Below are positions 26,097-35,646 of a DNA stretch of 64,000 nucleotides, in pieces. Each line of letters starts with the position of its first letter. The first letter of the stretch is position 1. The position numbers and the translations under genes were made by a program. Source of the DNA: Methylomonas sp. 11b (GTDB taxonomy: Bacteria; Pseudomonadota; Gammaproteobacteria; Methylococcales; Methylomonadaceae); NCBI RefSeq assembly GCF_000515215.1, contig NZ_KI911557.1:434001-498000 (forward strand), in the 5' to 3' direction. Under the pieces are notes generated by a model. That model searched no databases. It was given only the letters and a program-made list of their open reading frames with translations, and was not told where the DNA came from.

Positions 26097-29000
26097 TTAC
26101 TTTGAATACACAGATCGCATCATATTGGTATTGGCTTTGTTTGGGTAGAGCACGAAGCCACCATTGGCTGATGAGCTCCAAAAATTGGAAGAATTCCAAT
26201 TGATGGAACTTGTATTGGGAACAATGTCGCTGCCAGCTCCAACCGAGCCCACACCACCTGGCGTTAGAAAATCAATCACAAAATTGCCGACATCATTCCA
26301 CGTAATTCCTGTCCCGAAAATACCGCTACTGGCGTTGGCACTGCCCGCTGCTGTGGCACCGATAACGCCGCCGGTGACTTTTGAAACCATTTGAAATTCG
26401 CTATCCGGACGAAGATTTTGAATTTTAACACCTGCCGCAATTTCTCTGGCTACTGGCGTAATACCATCGGCGCGCGTAGTCACGGTGTTAATGATCAGCT
26501 CTTTTCCTGTTTGAATATTTTTTAGCACAATATCGCCATAGGCTCCACCTTTAGCGCCTCCAGTAGCAGGATTGGGAATTAAAACTTCTGCTTTGCCGCC
26601 CCCACTTTTCAGCACCCAGTCACCAGTAGCGAGATATTCATCCGCAATCGCTTTGTTCAGCGCCCTGGTTTCAGCAGATCCTAATCGGCCACCTAATTTT
26701 GCAAGTCCTGAAACGATATTGGAAATTAGGTCCAATCCCGTTGGATCATTGGCGTTAACCGGGTTGTTATCGACATAGGCATAGAAATTAATTCCAGCCG
26801 CAAACCCCTTCGGGTCTTCCGAGATAAACCGCCCAGTATTGGGATCATAATACCTGGCCCGATAATAATAAAACCCGCTCTCCCCATCGGCTTCCCGGCC
26901 GGTATATTTCTGCGCGGCGTTGCTGGTACCGGTTGAGCTTAGGTTGCCGCCGAAGGCGGTGTAGCTTTGGGTGGCCTGGATTTGGCCGTCGTGGGCACTT
27001 TGCCCCAACACAGATTGCAAGGCGTCGTGGTGGTAGGTACTGTTGACCATCCTGTTGTTGGCGTCGCGGTGGTAGCCGTTGACCACTTCGTCGATCACCG
27101 TGCCGCGCAGGTATTGGTCGCGTAACGCGCCGTTACTCTCGTAAATGGCTTCCAGGTGTTCGCCTTCCAGGTAGTAACGGCTGGTCAGGCTGGCGGCTTT
27201 TTGGATGCGGTAGCCGGATGGATCGTAGCGGTATTGGCTGGTGTTGATTTGTTTGACGCGGTTGTTGGCGTCCCAAGTTAAAGTTAGGCTGCGGTTGCCG
27301 CTGACGTTGGTGAGGCTGCCGTTGGCATCGTATTGGTAGCTTTCGAAGACGGTACCTGTTGGGCTGCCGGTGCGGATGTCTTTGAGCTGGTTGGCGGCAT
27401 CGACGTTGTAATATTTGACGCTGCCGGCCTTTGTATAGGTCTTGCGGTTGCCGACCTTGTCGTAGCTGAAGCTTTCATCGTTGGCGGTACCGGGGTAGTC
27501 GGCGCTGAGCAAACGATATGCCGGGTCGTAGCCGAAGGTAGTGGTACCCGTGACTTGGCCGCTGGCGTTATGGTCGATCTGAGTCAAAATGTTGCCGAGC
27601 CGGTCACGCGTGTAGCTCGTATCGTTAACCAGCTGGCCGGTAAGCGTGGTATTTTTCAGTTGCGTCAAGCGGCCCGCTGCGTCCCAGCCGTAGCGGGTTT
27701 GGGCGCCGTTACTGAGGATGCGGTCCAGTAACCGGCCCGCGCCGTCGTAATGGTAACTGACTTGCAGGTATGCAGGGTTGGTCTCGGCCACCAGACGATT
27801 GGCATTGTCGTACTGGTAGTCGGTGATGTCACCCTGGTAGTCGGTTTTGGTGTCTATATTACCGACCGGGTCGTAAGCCCAACTTAGGGTTTTGCTGGAG
27901 CGGCTGTCGGTTTTGCTTTTGAGCTGGTGTTTGGCGGTGTAGGTATACGTATAGGTGACATCGGCGTTTTGGCTTTGGATCAGATCGCCAAATAGGTCGT
28001 AGGTATAGACTTCCTGACTGCTGTCGATTAAATGATCGGTTTGGGTCAGACGGTTCAGACGGTCGTAGGTGTGCCGGCTAACCTGGCCCTTGCGGTCGGT
28101 GGTCTCGATCAGGTTGCCGGCTTCGTCGTAGACGGACAGCTGGGTCTTGTCGGTCGGGGTTTCGATGAGCGGATCGACGGTTTCGGTCAAGCGTCCCAGG
28201 TCGTCGTAATGGAAGGCAGTGGTATGGTTTTCGGCATCGGTAACTGTAAGGCGGTTGCCGAGCAGATCGTAACTGTAGGCGGTGATGTTGCCTTGGGCAT
28301 CCTTGCTTTGCTTGAGGCGATTTAACTCGTCATATTGCCGGCTTTCGCTGCAGCCGTCGGCGTTGAGGGGTTGATGGCCGGGGTCGCCGACATTGCTGAT
28401 CGCATTGGCGTCGATGAGGCAGGTTTGGTTGCCGTTGGCGTCGTAAGAAAAACTGGTCTCGAAGCCCAAAGGATCGACGACCTTGGTCAAGCGACCGACG
28501 GCGTCGTACTCGCTTTTGACGGTTTCGCCGTTGTCGTTGGTGACGGCAATCGCTTCGCCCCGTAGATTGTATTTCGTTTCAGTGCGATGGCCGTTGCCGT
28601 CGATGGCCGCCGTTTTACGATTCATCGCGTCGTATTCGTATTTTGTGGAATGGCCGTTAGCATCGATCTGGCTGCTTAGATTGCCGGCTTCATCGTAACC
28701 GAATTGGCTGGTTTTGCCGAACACATCGGTGGTAGCGATGCGGCGGTCGGCGGCATCGTACTGATGGGTGGCGTCAGTACAGATGACGTAGCCGCCGCTG
28801 GGAGCCGCACAGCCCACTTTGGCTACGCTGGTGGGATACCAAGTCTTTTCCTGAGCCACTTGGCCGTTGGCGTCGAACACGGTTTCCTGGATGCGGCCTT
28901 CGGGATCGGTGACCTTGACGGGCCGGTCCAGCGAGTCATAGGTATAGGTGGTGGTTAATGCCAACAATGTGGCGTTGGTCGGCGAAGTCCGACGATAGAA

Positions 29001-30746
29001 TGTTTCGGTTTGTTTCCGGCCCAGACTGTCATAGGTGAAGTGGGTATGCAGGGTCTGCCCGGACCCGGTGACATTGGTATCAGCCAGCTTCAAGCCGTTA
29101 CTGCCCGCCTCGTAAGTGTAGGCGGTAACCCGTTTGCGGACGGTGTTGCCGGGTATCAGATACTCGGTCAGCGTCGCCAGAGTGCCGTCGGCATTCCAGC
29201 AATAATCGTGCAGTTTGACGTTGGCTTGGCCGTTCAGCGTAGACAGGGTCAGCGCTTGCGGCTTACCGTTCAAGGCGCAGCCGGCCGTGCTGGTATAAAA
29301 ACTGGTGGTGATGACGGTGCCGCGCTTGTCCTTGACCGTGGCTACTTGATCGTAAGGACCGTAAGTCGTGTCGACGGTTTGATTTAAGGCGTCTTGCTCG
29401 CGGGAAACGTTGCCGCCGGTGTCGGAGGCACCGCTCAAGGCTTTGTCGAGCCGGTAGCTGTATTGCGTGGCATAACCCAGCGCGTCATACTTTTTATTGC
29501 GAATACCGTCGCTTTGGTTTTCGAACAGCAATAAACCGCCGTCGGCTTCTTCCAGTTTGGTCATCCGGCCGTCAGCATCATAACTGTAGCGGCGGATGCC
29601 GCCGCGTGGGTCGGTGACGCGGGTGGTTTTGCGGTAGAGGTCGTAGTCCAGGGTTTCCGTGTGGTTCAACGCATTGTGGTAATTGAAGGCCCGACCGTTT
29701 TGGTAGTAATTGAAGGTGGTTTTGACGGTCTGGCTGTTGCGTTGCAGCGGCTGAACAATCTCGTGCAGCAAATGCCCGGCTTGATAGGTATAGCTGACGA
29801 CTTGGTTCAGGGGGTTGGTTTTGCCGGTCAGATCGCTGCCGCTAAAGTTATAACGCCATTGACGTCCCGTCCAATCGGTAATGTCTTTGAGATGATTGTC
29901 GGCATAATAGGTGAACACCAGACCGCTACGACCGCTAATACCCAAATTATCGGTCACCGTGGACAGTCGCCCGTTGGCATCATAAGTCAGGGTCAAACGG
30001 TCGCCCCAAGAATTATCGATGAATTTCAAACGAGCAGTGAGGTTGGGCGTGGTTTTTAAATTACCGCTAACCGTCTCAAAGGTGTATTTAGTGCCGTTTC
30101 TGAAGGTCAGCGTGTGCTGACCCGCGGCGCTGTCCAAGGTCAATGTGTCGTAGACGCCTTTGGGGGTGGTCACTGCATAACTGGTTTCATTAACCAAAAA
30201 GTTCTGCTCGCCGCCGCGTTCGTCGGTATAGGTGATCGACGAGGTTTTATTGTTGGCGTTTTCCGATTTCTGTATGCTGTTGCAATTGGGACAAATCCCG
30301 AAATCGTTGGATTCCAGACGCATGCCGTAGGAATGCACCCAACCGAAACCCAGTCCACGATCAACCGTCGTAGCACTGGGCGCGCTGTTATAGGTGCGGG
30401 TGAACAAGTAGTTAAGCGCATTGCGCCCGCGAATCTGAATATCGGTTTCGTCGTGGTAATTGTTGCCGGAGACCGTTGACACCGGGTCCGCCGTCGATGG
30501 CGTCTTGACTTGATCGTTATTGACTGTGCCGACCAGTATCTTGTCATTGAACTGATCGTTATTGAAAGTTGGGGAGACCGATATGGCACCGGTATTAATG
30601 GCGGTAGCCGGTTCAAGCGCTACACGGCCATCGACGTAACCGCCCGCGAATATGGATTCCGCCAACATCAAGTTTAAAACGGCGAACGTTGCCACCATCC
30701 AGTGGCGACGAATAGGTCGGTTAATCGGGTTGCGGTTCCGGTCCAT
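26097..30746 (-). CDS. RHS-repeat polymorphic toxin-like protein with N-terminal signal
   Basis: 1549 residues. The N-terminus has a signal-like stretch (MVATFAVLNLMLAESIFAGG). A DUF6531-type segment follows, then dozens of YD/RHS repeats (YDxxG motifs) that build the hollow shell. The RHS-associated core ends ARYYDPNTGRFISEDP...DPTGL. After that come about 210 non-repeat residues, a variable C-terminal domain with GAYGDIVLKN and TGKELIINTVTTR, possibly a restriction-endonuclease-like toxin. There is no PAAR or VgrG feature, so export is probably by Sec rather than type VI secretion. ATG 30746 is chosen just after the upstream stop; GTG 30761 is an alternative. Confidence 0.9.
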   Translation of the reverse strand: MDRNRNPINRPIRRHWMVATFAVLNLMLAESIFAGGYVDGRVALEPATAINTGAISVSPTFNNDQFNDKILVGTVNNDQVKTPSTADPVSTVSGNNYHDETDIQIRGRNALNYLFTRTYNSAPSATTVDRGLGFGWVHSYGMRLESNDFGICPNCNSIQKSENANNKTSSITYTDERGGEQNFLVNETSYAVTTPKGVYDTLTLDSAAGQHTLTFRNGTKYTFETVSGNLKTTPNLTARLKFIDNSWGDRLTLTYDANGRLSTVTDNLGISGRSGLVFTYYADNHLKDITDWTGRQWRYNFSGSDLTGKTNPLNQVVSYTYQAGHLLHEIVQPLQRNSQTVKTTFNYYQNGRAFNYHNALNHTETLDYDLYRKTTRVTDPRGGIRRYSYDADGRMTKLEEADGGLLLFENQSDGIRNKKYDALGYATQYSYRLDKALSGASDTGGNVSREQDALNQTVDTTYGPYDQVATVKDKRGTVITTSFYTSTAGCALNGKPQALTLSTLNGQANVKLHDYCWNADGTLATLTEYLIPGNTVRKRVTAYTYEAGSNGLKLADTNVTGSGQTLHTHFTYDSLGRKQTETFYRRTSPTNATLLALTTTYTYDSLDRPVKVTDPEGRIQETVFDANGQVAQEKTWYPTSVAKVGCAAPSGGYVICTDATHQYDAADRRIATTDVFGKTSQFGYDEAGNLSSQIDANGHSTKYEYDAMNRKTAAIDGNGHRTETKYNLRGEAIAVTNDNGETVKSEYDAVGRLTKVVDPLGFETSFSYDANGNQTCLIDANAISNVGDPGHQPLNADGCSESRQYDELNRLKQSKDAQGNITAYSYDLLGNRLTVTDAENHTTAFHYDDLGRLTETVDPLIETPTDKTQLSVYDEAGNLIETTDRKGQVSRHTYDRLNRLTQTDHLIDSSQEVYTYDLFGDLIQSQNADVTYTYTYTAKHQLKSKTDSRSSKTLSWAYDPVGNIDTKTDYQGDITDYQYDNANRLVAETNPAYLQVSYHYDGAGRLLDRILSNGAQTRYGWDAAGRLTQLKNTTLTGQLVNDTSYTRDRLGNILTQIDHNASGQVTGTTTFGYDPAYRLLSADYPGTANDESFSYDKVGNRKTYTKAGSVKYYNVDAANQLKDIRTGSPTGTVFESYQYDANGSLTNVSGNRSLTLTWDANNRVKQINTSQYRYDPSGYRIQKAASLTSRYYLEGEHLEAIYESNGALRDQYLRGTVIDEVVNGYHRDANNRMVNSTYHHDALQSVLGQSAHDGQIQATQSYTAFGGNLSSTGTSNAAQKYTGREADGESGFYYYRARYYDPNTGRFISEDPKGFAAGINFYAYVDNNPVNANDPTGLDLISNIVSGLAKLGGRLGSAETRALNKAIADEYLATGDWVLKSGGGKAEVLIPNPATGGAKGGAYGDIVLKNIQTGKELIINTVTTRADGITPVAREIAAGVKIQNLRPDSEFQMVSKVTGGVIGATAAGSANASSGIFGTGITWNDVGNFVIDFLTPGGVGSVGAGSDIVPNTSSINWNSSNFWSSSANGGFVLYPNKANTNMMRSVYSK

Positions 30747-30750
30747 GTTG

Positions 30751-33387
30751 TTAATTACCACGGTTGAGGATTTCGAAAGACAGCGAGTTTAGCCGTCCGG
30801 TCGAAGTCGTATACACTTTGCGGATGTCGACCTCGAAATGGTTACTGGGGCCAGCGACTAAAGTGGCGGGCAAGGTATATTCGACCCAGGATTGACTGGT
30901 ATCGCGCAACAATAAATCGTTGCGGATGCCAGCGACGGTCGTAGTCGAGTAAACATTGGCCGCGAGGGTTTTGGAACGGTAGGCAAAATCGGTGCTGATA
31001 AAGCCTTGCGCAGCATCCAGATAATTAAAAAAAGCTGTATTCGTACCGCCTCGGATGCTGTTAAAACTGTTTTGCATGAGTACCAGAGCGGAATCAATGG
31101 TCGTACCATCTCCCCAACTGGCTCCGCAGGCGCCACCGGCGGTCAAAGTGGTCGAACCGCCATAGGTGGTCTTCCAACCATTGAGGGTGTTTTCGTTTTG
31201 ATCGCAGTTAGTGAGGTAGCCATTCCAATTGTCGTTGTAATAAGAAAGCGTTCCTAGTCGTGAATCGGTTGCGCCGGCAGGCGCTTTTTTCAGCATATCG
31301 AACCCCTCTAGCGCGGTTGTCGTCGTATGCGACCAACTGTTTGGCGTAGTGTTGAATAAGGTGCGCGATGCCAGCGAAAAAGGCGAAGGTGCCGAAGCCC
31401 CGAAACCGACCGAATTGAGAAAAGCCGGTACGGTATTGGTGGTCGTATCGCGTTTGACGTTGACAAGGCTAGAGCCGCCCGCCAAGGCCATCTGGATGCC
31501 GCGCACCGTCGATACGGCATCGTAGCCGGTTAATTCCTGCCAGGTTTCGTGTTCCAACGACGAGGAAATATGGCCCAGGAATTCGAACTGGCGGTTCGAG
31601 TAATTAAGGGCTGCCTCATGGCTGCGGTACGAGCCACCGATGGTAATACCCTTCATGTCGATTAACAAACCACCCGGCAGGACGGAAAATGCGGTGCCGT
31701 CGATGTATTCAACATCGTACACAGAGCTGACCACACCGAGAAAACCGATGATTGGCGTCTTGGTTTTCATCAGATGATCAGCTCGCTCGAACTGTTCGCG
31801 CTGGTTGGCATAATACTGGGTAGCCGCAACATATAGCAGACCGCCGGTTAGGGCATCCAGAGCCGGTTTGTTTTGTAAAAGCGGTAAGTCTGAAGCGTCC
31901 CAGCCATTGTTTGTGGTATCCACATAGGGTGTGCAGTTCATACCGCTGGTATAATCGCAAGCCTGCCCATTACTGCCGGGGTCGGCGGGATTAAAAACGA
32001 TCTTGTAGTTGACGTTATCGGCCAACAGTTGATCCGCCGCCCGATGCACTTGCGACCAGTTAGACGATTCGCCGCCGGTGGCGATCAAATAATAACCGCC
32101 GATGATGCCGGAATAGGTCGCTGTAATGGTTCGATCATTGGTACCTCCACTGGGATCGGGGGAACCGTCCATCGTCACCGTAATGGTATAGGGGTTACCG
32201 ATGGCGGGGGTATAGCCGGAGATAGTGCCGTTACCCGACAGCGGACGGGCTATTTCAGTACCGCCTAATCGGGTGACCATATTGGGGATATTACCTGGCG
32301 GCGGAAACTCGGTAGTGAGCGTCAAGCGCCTGGTATTCAGTTCCGCTAATAAGGCATTGCCCGCGCCCAGATTAACGGTCAGCGTGCCGCCGCCGGATAG
32401 TGGGGCGACCATATAGATGCTGATCGACAATCGCTTACCCCATTTTTTCGGCTCGCTAGCGGGTACGGCCGCATCGTGCAGGGCCACCGAATCGTAGCGC
32501 CGAATGCTGCCTATTACCGGGTAAGGCAGAGAGGCAGGTAATAACCCATCTCGAATTTCGACAATTTGCCCGGCATCGGCGACATCCTCCAGGGTTTTAC
32601 CGGGATTGCTGCTACGCAACCAGGTTGCAATCTGTTCTTCCAGAATGGTCAGCGGGTTTTTATCTTTACGCAGCTGTGTATCGGTCGCGGAATCCTTAAT
32701 GGCATTGTAATAGCCGGTATAGTCGAAACTCAGAGCATTGTAGGGATCGATATTCAAACCATTGTAGGTCTTTTGTTTAAAACTGCCATCCAATGGAATC
32801 CAATTACAACGTGACACATTTGCCGGCAGCGCGCAGTCTACCGACGAGTTGGTCGTCAACCCCCGGTATTGATCGAAAGGCACTAACACTTCGGCCCACA
32901 CGTGTTCCAAATCCACCGTACTGCGATCAGCAGCCAGCGTGACACCTTGAATGCCCTGGTCTTTCAACACTTGCACAGCGACATCGAGATTGCTAATTCT
33001 CAGCCAGTTGGTCAACTGAGTTGCGGGTAGCCGGACGATGCCAACAGCATAGCGGGCCGGGATGTTCTGCGAACGCAGCATGGCAATCAACGCGGTAGCG
33101 ATGTCGACATCGCTACCGCGTTGCCCCATAAAGGTATTGATCGACCCCGAACGCGAACCGTGGTAAGCGGAAAACTCAAATTGGTTACGCACATACTCAT
33201 AAATGGCAACCGCGTTTTTTAATTGAGCTGATTTATCAACTAAAGGTTGGGCCTCGCTACCTGTGAAAATGATTTCAGGCGTTTCGGATTGCAGCGCAAA
33301 TGCCTCGGTTACGGGTAAAACGGTGGCTAAACCCAAGGAAATGGCGAATGAGCGAAGTATTTGCGGCAAATACCGGCGTGGCAACAT
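30751..33387 (-). CDS. Secreted transglutaminase-fold protein lacking the catalytic cysteine
   Basis: 878 residues with a signal peptide (ILRSFAISLGLATVLPVTEAFA). Residues 60-205 form a transglutaminase-like core: DIATALIAMLRSQNIPARYAVG, LEHVWAEV (His162) and WIPLDGSF (Asp200). The position of the nucleophilic Cys (G-x-C-x-D-x-A) reads GSDVDIA, so Cys is replaced by Asp93. The remaining 670 residues are a long beta-rich region of unknown type. Its stop lies 4 bp before the RHS start, so the two are tightly linked. It may process, scaffold or present the RHS protein, but enzymatic cross-linking by the usual mechanism is unlikely. Confidence 0.8.
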   Translation of the reverse strand: MLPRRYLPQILRSFAISLGLATVLPVTEAFALQSETPEIIFTGSEAQPLVDKSAQLKNAVAIYEYVRNQFEFSAYHGSRSGSINTFMGQRGSDVDIATALIAMLRSQNIPARYAVGIVRLPATQLTNWLRISNLDVAVQVLKDQGIQGVTLAADRSTVDLEHVWAEVLVPFDQYRGLTTNSSVDCALPANVSRCNWIPLDGSFKQKTYNGLNIDPYNALSFDYTGYYNAIKDSATDTQLRKDKNPLTILEEQIATWLRSSNPGKTLEDVADAGQIVEIRDGLLPASLPYPVIGSIRRYDSVALHDAAVPASEPKKWGKRLSISIYMVAPLSGGGTLTVNLGAGNALLAELNTRRLTLTTEFPPPGNIPNMVTRLGGTEIARPLSGNGTISGYTPAIGNPYTITVTMDGSPDPSGGTNDRTITATYSGIIGGYYLIATGGESSNWSQVHRAADQLLADNVNYKIVFNPADPGSNGQACDYTSGMNCTPYVDTTNNGWDASDLPLLQNKPALDALTGGLLYVAATQYYANQREQFERADHLMKTKTPIIGFLGVVSSVYDVEYIDGTAFSVLPGGLLIDMKGITIGGSYRSHEAALNYSNRQFEFLGHISSSLEHETWQELTGYDAVSTVRGIQMALAGGSSLVNVKRDTTTNTVPAFLNSVGFGASAPSPFSLASRTLFNTTPNSWSHTTTTALEGFDMLKKAPAGATDSRLGTLSYYNDNWNGYLTNCDQNENTLNGWKTTYGGSTTLTAGGACGASWGDGTTIDSALVLMQNSFNSIRGGTNTAFFNYLDAAQGFISTDFAYRSKTLAANVYSTTTVAGIRNDLLLRDTSQSWVEYTLPATLVAGPSNHFEVDIRKVYTTSTGRLNSLSFEILNRGN

Positions 33388-33399
33388 GACGATTCCTTG

Positions 33400-34092
33400 T
33401 TAGTGATTGGATTTGTTTTTACGGCTTTGTTTGGAGGTTGGTTTGGATGCTTCGGCTTCTTCCCAGGGCATGGCTTGAATGGTTGGGGTTTTGCTAGCCA
33501 GCGGCAAGTCAATGACGCCGTGTTTTTCGAATTTGAGCCGCTCGCGAAAATCTCGTAATAGAGTGACTCGGTCTGTGTTGGTGTCGCTGATGGTTGCTTC
33601 GAGCTTGTCCGCCCATTGTTCGAAAAGTCGCCCTCGCTGCTCACCCACTGGAAAGCCTGCGGAATACAGTTCGTGTTTTGCGGCGGCCTTGGTCCGGCTT
33701 TGCCATTGGCTTGCGTCCTGACGAAGCTTTGTCACCACATCCCAGGCTTGCGTTCTTGCAGTTGCGCGTAAGGCGTCGCTTGTTGCTTGCTGGTTTGGTG
33801 CTACCACGGGGGCTTTATTTCCCAGGCTGATGCGGACTGTTTGCGATGGCAATGCTTCTGCTGCGATTAATTTATCCAAGGTTGTACGTAACTGTACCAG
33901 TTGCTCTTTTTCCGGCGACTCTTCCTGTACCTTATTTTTAGCTTGTAGCACCTGGCGCCCAATCAAGCGGATGGCATCCAGTTTTTCCGGAGGCAGTGCG
34001 TGGCTGGCTGTGTTTGCCTCCGTTTGACTGGCAGACTTTGAGTCTGCATGCGCCGTAAAGGCTGCCAGAAGCAAACATAACATAATGCGCAT
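33400..34092 (-). CDS. Small secreted protein of unknown function
   Basis: 230 residues from the second ATG of the cluster (34092), spaced 7 bases from GGAG. This start overlaps the preceding stop as TAATG. The N-terminus is a clear signal peptide (MRIMLCLLLAAFTAHA). The mature part is charged, mostly helical and rich in Gln, Lys and Glu, and ends with a basic tail (KPTSKQSRKNKSNH). No domain is recognised. Tight coupling on both sides (12 bp to the next gene) makes it a core component of the cargo operon. Confidence 0.75.
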   Translation of the reverse strand: MRIMLCLLLAAFTAHADSKSASQTEANTASHALPPEKLDAIRLIGRQVLQAKNKVQEESPEKEQLVQLRTTLDKLIAAEALPSQTVRISLGNKAPVVAPNQQATSDALRATARTQAWDVVTKLRQDASQWQSRTKAAAKHELYSAGFPVGEQRGRLFEQWADKLEATISDTNTDRVTLLRDFRERLKFEKHGVIDLPLASKTPTIQAMPWEEAEASKPTSKQSRKNKSNH

Positions 34093-35333
34093 TACCATAC
34101 TCCTTTGCTGATAGACGAACGACGGCAATAACCCATGATGGCAAACAACCCCAGAGCCATCAGGAGTTGGCCCAACACCGGCACCGCCGGCACCTGTACT
34201 GGTGCGCCAGGGTTGCCTGGATTTCCGGTCCAGTCCAGCGACGCCAGTTGCGTCAAACCGGATAATGGGGTTATGTTGGCAAGATTGTTATTGTTAAGAT
34301 TGGCGCTGGCCAGATTGACGGCCCATTCCAGCCCGGTTAGATCGGCAATGCCCTGATTGACGGCGGTCAGGTTAGTCAACTGCGCTAGTTCGCCTCGGTT
34401 CAGATAATCCATGGAGTTACGCCCCAATGCCAGATTGATCGCCTTGCGCAAGGCTTGGTCGGGGATGGTGACGGGCGTGGATTGAACCGATGAATTGGCG
34501 GCAGTGGCCACTGCCCGCGTCGCTAATGCGGTGGTATAAGGATCGGCATCCCAGTTGCCGTCCAGTCCCTGGCTGGCAGTTAGTCGCGACAGAAAGGTGG
34601 TGGCAAGGGTGTTGTTGCCGGCCTCTTGCGCGGCCTGTGCTGCCAGCGCCTGAATAACCGTCGGCGCAGTTGAGTTGACTATTGTATTGAGCGTACTTAG
34701 GCCGTTACTTATAACGCTGGCAAGTGTGCCATCCTGCACGGTGTAACGGCTTAGTGCTTGAATCACGAGCGCAGTAACGGCCGGGTCACTACTGCCGGCA
34801 TTACCAACCGCCCAGCCTTGATCGTTAGTGCCGGTACGCTGGCTACTTTTCAGAAAATCGAGAGCTGGCTGTACTTGTATACTGCTGCCCAGATCGGCAT
34901 AAGCGATCAGTGCCAGAGCGGTATCGATGGCCGAGCTGGTATAGATCGGAGACAACCCCCAGCCAGAAAAGACGGTGCCGTTACGCGTTTGGGCGTTTTG
35001 CAAATAGGTCAACGCATAACCGAGATCATCGCCATGACTATTGAGTGTGCCTGCACGACGAGAAATTAGATCGACGTTGCCACTATCGTGGCTTTCCAGC
35101 CAGGTAAGGCCGGCGAAGAAGGCTTTTTGTCGTTTGTATGCGGTACCAAGTGCGCGAACAACGGCACTGGTATAAACCGGCTGAATGTCTGCGCTTGCTC
35201 CCCAGCTGCCATCGATGTTCTGTTGCCCCGCTAACCATTGAGCACCTTTCGCCGTCGGTTGATCGTAAATTCCCGCATGGACCGAAAGGCTAAGCGACAG
35301 TAGGCATAATGCGAATGCTCTGCAAAATATCAT
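34092..35333 (-). CDS. Repeat protein with exosortase-type C-terminal sorting signal
   Basis: 413 residues. A signal peptide covers residues 1-20 (FALCLLSLSLSVHA). Residues 25-275 contain repeats of the terpene-cyclase/prenyltransferase alpha-toroid type (AQWLAGQQNIDGSWG, then DQGWAVG and LDGNWDADPY). Residues 318-370 are a short leucine-rich repeat block. Residues 381-405 form a tripartite tail: VPAVPVLG, then a hydrophobic helix (QLLMALGLFAIMGY) and CRR. That is the layout of an IPTL/PEP-CTERM-like exosortase substrate, and an exosortase is encoded in the same cargo. It is first in the operon. The enzyme fold is unlikely to act as a cyclase; display on the cell surface is inferred. Confidence 0.78.
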   Translation of the reverse strand: MIFCRAFALCLLSLSLSVHAGIYDQPTAKGAQWLAGQQNIDGSWGASADIQPVYTSAVVRALGTAYKRQKAFFAGLTWLESHDSGNVDLISRRAGTLNSHGDDLGYALTYLQNAQTRNGTVFSGWGLSPIYTSSAIDTALALIAYADLGSSIQVQPALDFLKSSQRTGTNDQGWAVGNAGSSDPAVTALVIQALSRYTVQDGTLASVISNGLSTLNTIVNSTAPTVIQALAAQAAQEAGNNTLATTFLSRLTASQGLDGNWDADPYTTALATRAVATAANSSVQSTPVTIPDQALRKAINLALGRNSMDYLNRGELAQLTNLTAVNQGIADLTGLEWAVNLASANLNNNNLANITPLSGLTQLASLDWTGNPGNPGAPVQVPAVPVLGQLLMALGLFAIMGYCRRSSISKGVW

Positions 35334-35646
35334 GGAATAACATCCCTTTTATTCTGGTTGCGAAACTCGGTTGTGGCTTGATGGCAATTACTTAATGGCC
35401 GCCGCTAACATGCCAAATATCGAGCATTACACTGAAAAATACAGGGGAAATGTGACGAATGTATTAAAGGCTAAAAATACATCATCAACTGAGCTGTTGG
35501 TGGGGAGTTTTGTTCACTGAAACACTGTCGACATTAGGCCGGAACGTAGCCCCGTCAGGCATTGAAGGAGCAATATGTCCTATTTTTAATGTATGAGGTA
35601 GCACCTGAAGTGGAGATGAATTTATCCTGACAGCCCATTAACATGG
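35334..35646. other. Upstream region of the transposon cargo operon
   Basis: 313 bp between the first cargo gene and the right inverted repeat. It is AT-richer than the genes and has no ORF that I trust. It should contain the cargo promoter. I could not single out a -35/-10 pair with confidence. Confidence 0.4.

Noticed and set aside
26164..30479. Several plus-strand frames of 60-130 codons antisense to the RHS gene
   Set aside because: They are by-products of the biased codon use of RHS repeats; no ribosome sites.
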